Shown here in pieces: positions 45,239 to 54,274 of a stretch of DNA of 64,000 nucleotides. The notes below the pieces were generated by a model, which was not told the DNA's origin, ran no database searches, and saw only the letters and a list, made by a program, of their open reading frames with translations. Position numbers and translations under genes: made by a program. Source of the stretch: Oopsacas minuta (Eukaryota; Porifera; Hexactinellida; Lyssacinosida; Leucopsacidae); contig JAKMXF010000310.1 of NCBI GenBank assembly GCA_024704765.1, forward strand, positions 186,001-250,000, written 5' to 3'. Positions within the stretch are counted from its first letter, which is position 1. Each line of letters starts with the position of its first letter.

Positions 45239-47215
45239 ATGTTAAGTCTTGATTTGATATCATCCAATAATACAACAGATGATCAGCCTGAAAAAGACAG
45301 CAAAAGTGAAACATCTACTGGTGGTGAAGATGATGTGACAGGGAGTGCAGAATGTAGTTTTTATGATGGTAAATGCGGACTTTGGAAATGTACTCCTGGT
45401 TGGCTTCAATTTTTTAACAACCCGAAATTTCTTGTCATTTCACTTTCATGCTTCGTTCTTCTTCAAGGTTCTGTTGCTACTGGATTTATATCTGTTGGAT
45501 TGTCAAGTATAGAACGTCGCTACAACCTACCTAGCTCTCTGTCAGCTTTCGCAGCAATATCCTATGAGATAGGAGTCATTCTTATTCTCCCTTTTAGTAG
45601 TTATTTTGGTGGTAGGGGTCACAAACCTCGAGTACTGGGTATTTCTCTTCTAACGTTGGGGATAGGTTGTCTTATCTTCGCTTCACCTCAATATATTAGT
45701 GGAGCGTACCAGAGCTTCAATTCAACACTATCATCTGAAATTTGCACTAATAAATCTAATTCCAGACCTATCTGTAGTTCTCCTCTCATATATTACTATC
45801 CTCTTTTCATATTCGGTAATATGATTATTGGTTTTGGTTCTAGCACTCTTTACACGGTAGGTACAGGGTTCATTGACGATAGCACACATCCCAGATATTC
45901 TCCTATATACATCAGTGTGTTCTATATTGCATCTGTTCTTGGTCCAGCAATAGGTTTCGGGTTGGGTGGATTTTTCTTATCTGTATATGTTGACCCTTTC
46001 TCACCTACTACACTGACTAGTACAGACACTCAATGGGTAGGAGCATGGTGGATTGGATTCGTGTTTGCAGGTACTGTGAGTATTTTAGCTTCTACTCAGT
46101 TTTTCCTCTATCCCAGACGTATCAAAGGCTCAAGAGAGTACGATAAGTTGAGGAAAGAAAACCAGCCAGTTGAGAACCAAGGCATTTCATTCGAGGAAGA
46201 TCATAACATCTCCCTATTTAAAATGCTTAAAGAGTATCCGAATTACTTGCGTAGGATACTTAGAAACCTTACATTTCTATTTGCTACCCTTGGAGTAACT
46301 ACAGGTGCATTCGTTATCGCTGGAGTAGTTACATTTTTGCCAAAGTATGTCGAAGTTCAATTCGGAGTTTCTCCAAGCATTGCTTCCTACTTAATCGGGG
46401 GCATCAGTATACCTGCTGCATCTATTGGTATATTTTTAGGCGGGTTAACTCTATTTATTTTCAAAAAGCTCTCTGTTGAACGCTTGGCCCTGATGCTTCT
46501 AATACTTACTCTGATAGAATTAATTATTCCTCCTGTCTTACTAATTACTTGTTCTAATACACGTATTGCTGGGGTGAACTATAATTATCCTAATTCCACA
46601 AAGCTATCTAACTTTGCCATCAGAAATCTTAACGAGAGTTGTTTCTCTAATTGTAATTGTGAGACATATTTATATCAGCCAATATGTTCAGAAGGTGTGA
46701 CTTACATCTCTCCTTGCTTGGCTGGATGTACAGGACAAGCTAATTCAAGCGGATTCTATTCTAATTGTTCTTGTGTACAAGATCAATCTGTAACAATTGA
46801 TGGTAAATGTCCTGAAATGTGTACGGTGACGATTATTATCGCTGCTATACTGCTATTCTTTGCGATTGTATTATTATTCTACAATAATATTCCTTTTCTC
46901 AAACTCTCTCTGAGATGTGTAGCTGATAAAGATCGTACTGTCGCATTAGGTATTCAATCACTGATAACACGAATATTCGGTCAATTACCTGGTCCGCTAG
47001 CCCTGGGAGGTATATTTGATCTGAACTGTGTTCTTTGGCAAGAAACAGACTGTGGAACACGTGGCGCCTGTTTAGAGTATAATAGAGAAACCTTAAAATA
47101 CTCATTTATTGGGTTATTAGGAGGTGGGATTATCATAACCAATATTTTCTTCTTTTTGGCTTGGATTACATGGAAATACAGAAAAATTCCAAAGGAAGAA
47201 TTTCAAAAAGAGTAA
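45239..47215 (+). CDS. organic anion transporter polypeptide (SLCO/OATP family)
   Basis: This single exon encodes 658 residues. It has 12 predicted membrane helices between about 60 and 640 and an acidic cytosolic N-terminus. DTQWVGAWWIGF (about residues 263-274) is the OATP superfamily signature. FLYPRRIKGSREYDKLRKEN begins the large central cytosolic loop. The extracellular loop between helices 9 and 10 has the usual Kazal-like Cys cluster (SCFSNCNCETY...ICSEGVTY...CLAGCTG, about 465-510) followed by CSC. GIQSLITRIFGQLPGPLALGGIFDLNCVLW is the conserved family block before the last helix. Such carriers exchange amphipathic anions (steroid conjugates, prostaglandins) across the plasma membrane. 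Which member it is cannot be stated. The first ATG in the frame is at 45239; upstream in-frame codons lack one. Confidence 0.92.
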   Translation: MLSLDLISSNNTTDDQPEKDSKSETSTGGEDDVTGSAECSFYDGKCGLWKCTPGWLQFFNNPKFLVISLSCFVLLQGSVATGFISVGLSSIERRYNLPSSLSAFAAISYEIGVILILPFSSYFGGRGHKPRVLGISLLTLGIGCLIFASPQYISGAYQSFNSTLSSEICTNKSNSRPICSSPLIYYYPLFIFGNMIIGFGSSTLYTVGTGFIDDSTHPRYSPIYISVFYIASVLGPAIGFGLGGFFLSVYVDPFSPTTLTSTDTQWVGAWWIGFVFAGTVSILASTQFFLYPRRIKGSREYDKLRKENQPVENQGISFEEDHNISLFKMLKEYPNYLRRILRNLTFLFATLGVTTGAFVIAGVVTFLPKYVEVQFGVSPSIASYLIGGISIPAASIGIFLGGLTLFIFKKLSVERLALMLLILTLIELIIPPVLLITCSNTRIAGVNYNYPNSTKLSNFAIRNLNESCFSNCNCETYLYQPICSEGVTYISPCLAGCTGQANSSGFYSNCSCVQDQSVTIDGKCPEMCTVTIIIAAILLFFAIVLLFYNNIPFLKLSLRCVADKDRTVALGIQSLITRIFGQLPGPLALGGIFDLNCVLWQETDCGTRGACLEYNRETLKYSFIGLLGGGIIITNIFFFLAWITWKYRKIPKEEFQKE

Positions 47216-47378
47216 ATTGAAAACTTTGTGTTTATAATTGTTACTTTTTAATATATACATTCTATTTGATCTGAATTTAGTGTGAAGTGTACTCAAGGTT
47301 GTTATAAATTCGATCTATCTTACTAGGTATGTGTGATTATATTTGTTTTAAAGCTATTATAAGATGAATTTCTATATA

Positions 47379-48645
47379 CAAGGGTTGTTCATTATGAGAC
47401 TAAATTGTATAATTATAGAACTAAACTAAAACCTATATATATAATCCGAGTCAAATCTTTCGAAATATCCCCTCTAACTCTATACATCGTTTTCATCGTG
47501 CTGGTAGCTTTTCTAGCACAGTGGCATAGAATTCCTTAGGTGTGTCTATTTCCCAATGTTTCACTTCCCCCTCCAGCAGTTTGAAACAATAAATCTCTTC
47601 CCTCAAAGAGGTCTCTTCATCTCTCCGAATAACCACAGTAGTCGCTGGGAACCAGGTCTTGACTGTAAGGGGGGTGAGGGGGGCATTCGAAACCCAATTC
47701 GTGAATTGCATCCATTGTTTTGGAGCTTACATGCGGCATTGCGTTGTCATGTTGGAGTAGCAGACCACGTGTCTACCTGCCTCGCCTCTCACGCTTAATT
47801 GTTTCAATTATTGGATGTAGTAATCACTGTTGATGCTAGTCTTCTCTGGTAATAAAGAAGTAGAATTCCTTCCATATCCCAGAATACAGTGGCCATTCTA
47901 TTTCCAGCTGATGGTGCGGCCTTCACCTTCTTGGGCACAGGTTCATCGCGCCCTTTCCATTGTTTCGATTGACTTTAATCTCTGGTTCATAATAATGAAT
48001 CCAAGAGTCATCACCTGTTACGATACGGTCCAAAAAAGTTACTATCAGACTTGTACATGGACAATAATTTCTTGCTAACTTTAACCGATTACGGCAGAAG
48101 TGTTACGGTCGTAACGAACAGGAATACTTTACCACTTCGTTTTAACCAATTTCCGCACCCAGATCGAGATGAGCATCTTTTTGACGTCATACATCAAAAA
48201 AGTTCCCATCTCGATTTGACGTCATCCAATATCCTTCGAACTAAGACAATATAATGGCGGTTCCTTGAAGAGGTCGGAAGACATGACGGACGTCATCATG
48301 GAGGCCCTCATCGCCATTTTCAATTCGTTAGATCCATCTGTATATGATGGCTTTTGAAGGACAATCATTGCCAAAACATCCTGCATTTCTTAAGAATATG
48401 CGAACCAGTATTCCCTTTTTCCGCAGGTACCAAAAATTTGCCGTTTCCCTTCCTTGCTAATATCCATTACTTGAAAAAGTACTCAAGACAATTGAAGCTG
48501 GAATTTGAAAAGCTACTACGAGAATATACATTATACATAAGATTGCCAATATATAAACAATTGTAACGAAATAGTAGGCGTAGAGCTGTCATAAATAGGA
48601 ACGGAAATCGATACAATAGTCTCATTACCCTATGAACAACCCCTA
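47379..48645 (-). mobile_element. degenerate mariner transposon
   Basis: It is flanked by TA (47377-47378 and 48646-48647). The left end reads CAAGGGTTGTTCATTATGAG and the right end, inward, TAGGGGTTGTTCATAGGG; both continue to GAGAC. Minus-strand transposase remnants can be followed by pattern. An N-terminal block of W...IENGDEGLHDDVRHVFRP type lies near 48270-48340. VTGDDSWIHYYEPE at about 47985-48030 (RIVTGDD) contains the first catalytic Asp. HDNAMPH lies near 47740 with HPPYSQDLVPSDY just after. Frames are broken repeatedly and a TTAACCGATTA MITE interrupts it at about 48081-48190, so it is dead. Confidence 0.82.
48081..48190 (-). repeat. TTAACCGATTA MITE, copy 3, inverted and truncated, nested in mariner
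   Basis: It starts TTAACCGATTACGGCAGAAG and continues with the features of copy 1 read in reverse: TTTACCACTTCG, then TTTTTGACGTCATA. The far end is not recognisable. It lies inside the mariner transposase pseudogene, so it inserted after the mariner. Confidence 0.65.
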
Positions 48646-48704
48646 TATAATTTAATAGTTAATTAAGGAACAAAATATATTTATAAAGTTATAGAACTAA
48701 ACTA

Positions 48705-49550
48705 ATGGTTACAGCTAATCCTTTAGAGAGAATATTCTCCGTAGACTATAAGAGTAAGATACGACCTGTAGTCAGTGTTTGTAAGTGTGGACGGGGTCTA
48801 GAAAATCTGAATGGAGCAGAAGAAGTGACCATTGATAATACTACAGAAGATATCTATGTAGCAGATGGAGGGAATAATCGTGTGAAAGTATTGGATAATA
48901 ATGGCAAGATTCTGTTCAAATTTGGTGATGAGAGAGGAGAAGGAAAGATGGATTATCCAACTGGGTTAGCAATATGTGGAGATAGAATTCTAATTTCACA
49001 AGAAAGCGACTCTATTCTGAACTATCAAGTGAATGGGAAGTTTGTTTCTAGGATAGGGAAACCTGGGAATGGAGAATTAGAATTTCATAATCCTCATGGT
49101 TTGGCAATTGATGAATCTAACGGAGAGGTATACATATGTGATTGCTATAATGATCGTCTTCAGATACTTTCCAATGAACTGATATTCAAAACACAATTTA
49201 GACATTATAACCTCAAACGCCCTCTTCACGTTCAACTTTCGAAAGAATTCATTTATATTCTAGATCAATCTTACCATTGTGTTCATCTTCTCAATTGTAA
49301 TCTCCTTCTACAGAAGAGTGTTATTTCTCTAGGCCCTGGATTACCTTATCCAACAAGGTTCTTCTATATTGACATATCTAACAATTTTTTTATTACAGAT
49401 TTGGATTCTAGCTCTCTTTCTATTTTCAACTCTCAATTCGAATTGATTCACAAGATATCTATACCTCATCCTAGCGGTGTTACAGTAGATAATCAAGGAA
49501 GAGTTATTGTAGCTTGTAGAGGAAGTAACGAGCGTCTTCACATATACTGA
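48705..49550 (+). CDS. NHL-repeat beta-propeller protein
   Basis: This single exon encodes 281 residues. Five to six NHL-type blades are seen, with motifs such as NTTEDIYVADGGNNRVKVLD, NGEVYICDCYNDRLQIL and GVTVDNQGRVIVACRG, which have the (D/N)xxGxxYVAD..NxRVxV pattern. The first blade starts at about residue 38, and the chain is short for a full six-bladed propeller with a second domain. There is no RING, B-box or coiled coil, unlike TRIM-NHL proteins. Its start is 60 bp after the mariner, and an upstream exon cannot be excluded. Its role is unknown; propellers of this type bind proteins or RNA. A second, coiled-coil-containing NHL protein lies at 56625-57674. Confidence 0.75.
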   Translation: MVTANPLERIFSVDYKSKIRPVVSVCKCGRGLENLNGAEEVTIDNTTEDIYVADGGNNRVKVLDNNGKILFKFGDERGEGKMDYPTGLAICGDRILISQESDSILNYQVNGKFVSRIGKPGNGELEFHNPHGLAIDESNGEVYICDCYNDRLQILSNELIFKTQFRHYNLKRPLHVQLSKEFIYILDQSYHCVHLLNCNLLLQKSVISLGPGLPYPTRFFYIDISNNFFITDLDSSSLSIFNSQFELIHKISIPHPSGVTVDNQGRVIVACRGSNERLHIY

Positions 49551-49950
49551 TTGTACTCCTGATAATTCCTTCAAATTATCATACGTATCTATTTATTAAC
49601 TAATTCTTATACTTTATCTCTGATAGTTTTCCTCCTATTTTCATATAGTTTGTAACCCTTTTTGAGTTCATACAGTACGAGCGCGCTTCGCTTGCTCGCG
49701 GTACGCGGTTGCGAACACTTCGCGTCCACACTCGGGCCTATAGCCCTCGAGTACATAAACTCATAATCTTAACCGTAGCAAACATGATACTGCCATAATC
49801 TTTAAATCTGTTTACTTTATGTCCCCAAAAGTGAACAAATATTGAGGTATTAAAAAGTACTGTGCGCATAGGGATTCATGTACCATAGTAGGCGTATATT
49901 ATACAGATTAAGTTATATTAGACTGCTTTTCAGATCCCAGTTATTCCACT
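49551..49950. other. intergenic with GC-rich hairpin cluster
   Basis: No gene is seen. 49678-49750 is a run of GC-rich short hairpins (GCGCGCTTCGCTTGCTCGC, GCGAACACTTCGC, GGGCCTATAGCCC) like those at 21745 and 38420. It may be a common 3' end of a repeat family. Confidence 0.45.
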
Positions 49951-50108
49951 CTAGTAATTAGTCTACCAGTCTAGTAAGTAGTCTATCAGTCTAGTAATTA
50001 GTCTATCAGTCTAGTAATTAGTCCACCAGTCTAGTAATTAGTCTATCAGTCTAGTAATTAGTCTATCAGTCTAGTTTAGTCTACCAGCCTGGTAATTAGT
50101 CTACCAGT
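49951..50108 (+). repeat. 20-bp tandem repeat (minisatellite), eight units
   Basis: The unit is CTAGTAATTAGTCTATCAGT with few substitutions. Units start at 49951, 49971, 49991, 50011, 50031, 50051, 50071 (shortened to 18 bp) and 50089. It sits 5' of the Ulp1-like fragment. Confidence 0.9.
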
Positions 50109-50229
50109 GAGAATATATATAATCCAACTTATCATTCACCTTCCTCTCCGAATTCCAATGTGGAAATATCTCTAAATACTTCTCCAGAGAAATGCCCATC
50201 GTCTCCACTATCTTGGTGAATCGATCCAT

Positions 50230-51159
50230 TCAACACCAAATACCATATCAGAACAGCAACCCGATCACTCACCCTTTACTTCCCCTCAGTCTCTTTTGGA
50301 TACATCTGTAGTTTCAATGGGAGGATTATCAGCAGCAAAGGCTTTAATTCCATTAAATGCAACATTTGTGAGAATTTTAGACGAAAAAGTAAGGGATGAC
50401 TGTCGTAAAGAGCTATCGAATGACAAAACCTTTCTTAGTGATGTGACTATCAACGCCTTTGGGGTAAGCTCTCTCTATGATTTAATTATATTATATTTCA
50501 ATACCATTTATAATCTACGTTCGCACTTCGCTTCGACAAACAACTAAACAACTTTTACTAGGTTACTTAATAAATTATGTTTAGGTTTTGATAAAGAATA
50601 ATTATCCAGACATTGAAGGATTCCAGGATACTATTTGCTTATTTTATCGTCCTGAAAATAATTGGCATTTCAAATTGCATGTCTTTTATCTTATTAGAAT
50701 CGCCAATTTGTTAGAACAGCACTAAATAGTTTTCAAATACACCACGATGGTAAACTACACTGGAAAGTGTCTAGGATTGACGATGAAGGAAATATATCAG
50801 TATATGATTCGTTATTAATCCGGGGTCTAAGTGAAGAGCTGGACATCCAACTTGCACTGCTTTATCGAAGCGAGACTGAAGATTTAAAAGTTACAGTTCA
50901 AGAGCTACAACAACAAAGAGGGCTTTCAGATTGTGGTGTCTTTGCTATTGTAGTTAGTATTGCGTTAGCGAATGGTTTAGGACCAAATATATTGAGATGG
51001 AACCAGGGCAATATGAGACGTCACCTGCGTAATTTCATTATTTCTGAAAAATTATCACCCCTGCCTACAATTTCTGAAAGACTCTGTTCACGGATAAAGA
51101 TTAATAAGAAGTTGGAATATACAATTGAACTTTGGTGTATTTGTTCGCAGTTGAATTAA
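50230..51159 (+). pseudogene. Ulp1-like (C48) cysteine protease of transposon type, broken
   Basis: The first block (about 50230-50463) is S/P-rich then reads ALIPLNATFVRILDEK...VTINAFG and ends at a GTAAGC donor. It resumes after TTTAG at 50585 as VLIKNNYPDIEGFQDTI, the usual block of transposon-borne Ulp1 proteins. The frame then breaks near 50700 and continues in a third block to 51159: FQIHHDGKLHWKVSRID, ISVYDSLL and QQQRGLSDCGVFAIVVSIAL. The catalytic motifs are visible: His-Trp in LHWKV, Asp in VYDSL, Gln in QQQ and Cys in SDCGVF. In animals such C48 domains mostly belong to DNA transposons. Without a second element gene or terminal repeats I cannot say which. The break could be an intron I could not place. 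Confidence 0.6.
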
Positions 51160-51160
51160 A

Positions 51161-51253
51161 TCTATATTATTTAATCTCAATTGTTGTTTGTCCGTTGAAT
51201 ACCCCGAGGCGTAATGCGGCGATTTCATCGCGAAGCGACGAGCCAAAGGCTTG
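51161..51253 (+). repeat. Helitron-like tail-only copy (93 bp)
   Basis: This starts TCTATATTATTTAATCTCAA and runs directly into the tail module (CCGAGGCGTAATGCGGCG, then TCGC-GAA-GCGA, CGAGCCAAAGGC), so it lacks the middle ~300 bp of copies A-C. The 3' end is CTTG rather than CTGG. Confidence 0.55.
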
Positions 51254-51317
51254 TATACTTGTATAACATTTAGGCTCTGTTCTGATTGACGAGGGTCACT
51301 GTAGTTACATATAGGTG

Positions 51318-51715
51318 TCATACCATTGATTTCTTCAAATCTGACATGAATACTACATAGCAATCTTGCAAACGCCAAGCCTTCTGTTTATCAGCAAGCA
51401 GGTGTACATATTGATCTAGTGTTGGAATAGTTAGCTCCTCTTGTGAAAATATTTCAGTGTATACTTCTTTCTTGGGATGCCTAAAAAAGTATATTGAGTA
51501 ATGTTGTGTTAAATAGTAGAGCATTCCATGGAAATGTGCCTTTTCAATACGTAACTTACTTGGTACAATTTCAAACTGCTCTTCTGATATTGTGATATCT
51601 ACTGGCGAAACATCTGTCTTCGAAATTTCAATTCCTCCAATGTTGAGGGTTGTTGCAGTAATGTCAAATTTCTCCTCAACTATTCTTCGTTTCCTTGGAT
51701 GTGGGTGTTTAATTT
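51318..51715 (-). pseudogene. two minus-strand reading-frame fragments of unknown type
   Basis: Two blocks look coding on the minus strand. One (about 51710-51560) reads EEKFDITATTLNIGGIEISK and ends near a GTAAGT donor. The other (about 51490-51318) reads HPKKEVYTEIFSQEELTIPT...ADKQKAWRLQDCYVVFM after a TTTTTTAG acceptor. The simple GT-AG join does not keep the frame, so the gene may be broken or an exon missing. I do not recognise the family. Lying tail-to-tail next to the C48 fragment, it may belong to the same former transposon. Confidence 0.35.
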
Positions 51716-51828
51716 AAAAAGTTGAGGTAGAGATATTTTCGGCAATGTTTAAACGGGTGAGAAGGATGAAACTGATTATTTCTTATTGTATGAGACAGTC
51801 AGAGACTTATACCAGAGTACTAATACTA

Positions 51829-52009
51829 TAGTAGACTCTCGTTAATACGTACACAGGGGACTGCAAAATACGTACTCCTTATCCGGAGTACGTATTATCC
51901 GAACTAATTACATTGAAAAGGCATCGAAGGGAACTGATAAAGGGGACAAAATTGTAGTCCTTATCCGGAGTTACGCCTTAACCCTGTTCGTATTAACGAG
52001 ACTCTATTG
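51829..52009. repeat. Tigger/pogo-like MITE
   Basis: The left end TAGTAGACTCTCGTTAATAC pairs with the right end read inward, TCAATAGAGTCTCGTTAATA. The interior contains several TCCTTATCCGGAGTACGTAT units. It is 181 bp with no coding capacity. Confidence 0.7.
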
Positions 52010-52902
52010 ATATCGGAATACGTACAATTCGTGATATTACTTTTTCTGACCTGCATTCACAATATATATGCATACAACCGTAGCAACATTATATATGCAT
52101 ACAACAAATTGAATAAATATTTTTACATGCATGCGCACAGTACTTAACGGACATGTGCACAGTACCTAATGGACATGCGCACAGTACTTTTTAATATATG
52201 CAAATATTAATTGAAATATTGTTTACAATATCATATTAGGACTCAGCATACTCGACTACCCCAGTATAGTCGTTGAAACCATGTTTCTACAACAATTTTG
52301 AAATTTGTTTACTTTATATACCTAAAAGTAAACAAATATTCATAATATGTTGTTTAGAATACCATATTCAGATATTCATAAAAACAACAATAAAATATAC
52401 ATATGAGAAACTTAAAATGCGAAATTCGTATTCAGCTAACTGTGTTACCTCTGGGTAGCCGTCTAGAACAAGCCTTTAGTTATATTTTGAGATTTGGATA
52501 ATGTTTACTTTATATTCATAAAAACAACAATAAATTTGCATACGATTAATCCAAAAGTGTGAAAATCGGATTCAGCATGTCCGATATGTTCAGTTAAGTT
52601 TTATTGAATTAAATTTACTTCCTTGAATTAAACACGATAAACATGATCATACAACTCCTATAATGAAAGGAAATTCATGCTAATTACGAATATCTGTATA
52701 GAAAATCAATTCGGCTTAAACTATGAATTTTATCGGTTTTGGGCCCCAAAATGGACAAATATTGATTTAATTAATTAAAATTAAATATAAACAGTATTCT
52801 AGTGTCAAAAGGTGGGAAAAATACCCGCGGACCAATATTTTCACATTTTTCATAGGCATTCTATGAATTAGCCAGCTTTCAGTGACAAATATCAACAGAA
52901 AA
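52010..52902. repeat. intergenic with inverted Helitron-like fragment
   Basis: No gene is seen. About 52290-52665 is an inverted, diverged copy of the body of the Helitron-like family: TTTACTTTATATTCATAAAA, ATTAATCCAAAAGTGTGAAA and TTAAACACGATAAACATG are its complements. A threefold GCGCACAGTACTTAA-type repeat lies near 52134-52192. Confidence 0.5.
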
Positions 52903-53315
52903 TCTATATTATTAAATCTCAATGATTGTCTGTCTGTTGTCAAGGAAAGGATTTATGGGATGCAATTTTGAAATTGTCGCGAAACTATGTATTTATCGTG
53001 TTTATCATCAAGTAAATGAATTCAATAAAACTGCACTAAATATATCGAACATGCTGAATCCGAATTTCACACTTTTGGTTTTATCATATGTAAAATTGTT
53101 GTTGTTTTTATGAATATAAACTAACAAATCTCAAAATTGTTGTAGAAACATGCTTTCAACGACTATACTGAGGTAATCGAGTATGCTGAGTATGAATATC
53201 GTAAACAACATCAATAGTATTCAATCTCAATTGTTGTTTGTCTGTTTGTTTGTCCGTCGAATACCTCGAGGCGCAATGCGCCGAATTCATCGCGAAGCGA
53301 CGAGCCAAAGGCTCA
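52903..53315 (+). repeat. Helitron-like non-autonomous repeat, copy C
   Basis: It starts TCTATATTATTAAATCTCAA after A and ends at the same hairpin and GCCAAAGGCT as copies A and B. The final two bases are CA instead of GG, so the CTRR end is imperfect here. Confidence 0.55.
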
Positions 53316-53463
53316 TTCTAATAAAATTCTAACTCAATGAATTGAAATCAATCTTTGGAAATTTCCAGCCAAAATTCAACAAAAAATAATCCCAATAAGT
53401 CTGTTTTTAAGGAAAATATTCTTCGAAAAACATAAAAGAGACTTTGTTTCCGCATTTTCTATA

Positions 53464-53610
53464 TTAACCGAATACTTCCGGGAAAATATGTGATTTTATG
53501 ACGTCAAAATGGTACTAAAATCTCGTTTTTGGTGCGGGAATTGGCTAAAAGGAAGTAGTAAATTTCAGTGTTTCTTTTCATTAACGTAACACTTCGGCCG
53601 TAATCGGTAA
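53464..53610. repeat. TTAACCGATTA MITE, copy 2
   Basis: The left end is TTAACCGAATACTTCCGGGA. The right end, read inward, is TTACCGATTACGGCCGAAGT. Its body shares TGTGATTTTATGACGTCAAA with copy 1 at 34665-34800. Confidence 0.7.
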
Positions 53611-53828
53611 AAAACGATATGCTATGTCCATCCTTTCGTACGATCGAGAAATATCCCTCAATAATGGGATACCCTTAATTGTCCAATTATAACCGTACTA
53701 GTGGACAACTAGAGAGGGCATTATATACTACGTATATACAATGCAATATCAGCTGATCTTAATTATTAACATTTTTCTAATTCATTTCCTCTAGACTTGC
53801 TAAACAACCTGCTATGCTCTGATGAACG

Positions 53829-53935
53829 AATATTTTTCAATGTATCTCTAATTCCAATATATTTCTATTTATACCTATTCCTAGGATTTTAGATTCCTAA
53901 ACCTTTCGTAATTTGTATTATGTAATTTATGTATT
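53829..53935 (+). repeat. duplicate of 38520-38625
   Basis: It reads TTCAATGTATCTCTAATTCC to ATGTAATTTATG and is near-identical to the minus strand at 38520-38625. No laminin-like sequence precedes it here. Confidence 0.7.
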
Positions 53936-53961
53936 TATTACAAAATATGCAAATAGTACGA

Positions 53962-54119
53962 TAGTGGAACCGGCATAAACCGACACTAGTTGGGACATGG
54001 AAATTTTGCTAGTTCAGCATATTGTCGGATTCTCAGGAGAATTTGTAATGTCGGAAGCTATTTCACAAAAGAAATACAATCGGATTATAGAGGTGTATGT
54101 TTATGCCGGTTTCACTGTA
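53962..54119. repeat. CAGTGAAACCGGCATAAAC MITE
   Basis: The left end TAGTGGAACCGGCATAAAC pairs with the right end read inward, TACAGTGAAACCGGCATAAA. It is 158 bp. A second copy is at 31311-31440, with a shared interior (CGACACTAGTTGGGACATG). Confidence 0.8.
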
Positions 54120-54274
54120 TTCATAGACTTTTAATGCTGGAAAAAAGTCCGCATAATCATAGGATAATTAATTATTAGAGTAGAAAAAGGTCGCGAACTG
54201 TCCTCCCAATCTATCTACCACCATTTAATACTAACAAACAAAGAAAATCGTACAAATATTGTTAAGATAGATTA

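Noticed and set aside
49951-50108. CRISPR array
   Set aside because: The repeats are directly adjacent without unique spacers, and the genome is animal; it is a minisatellite.
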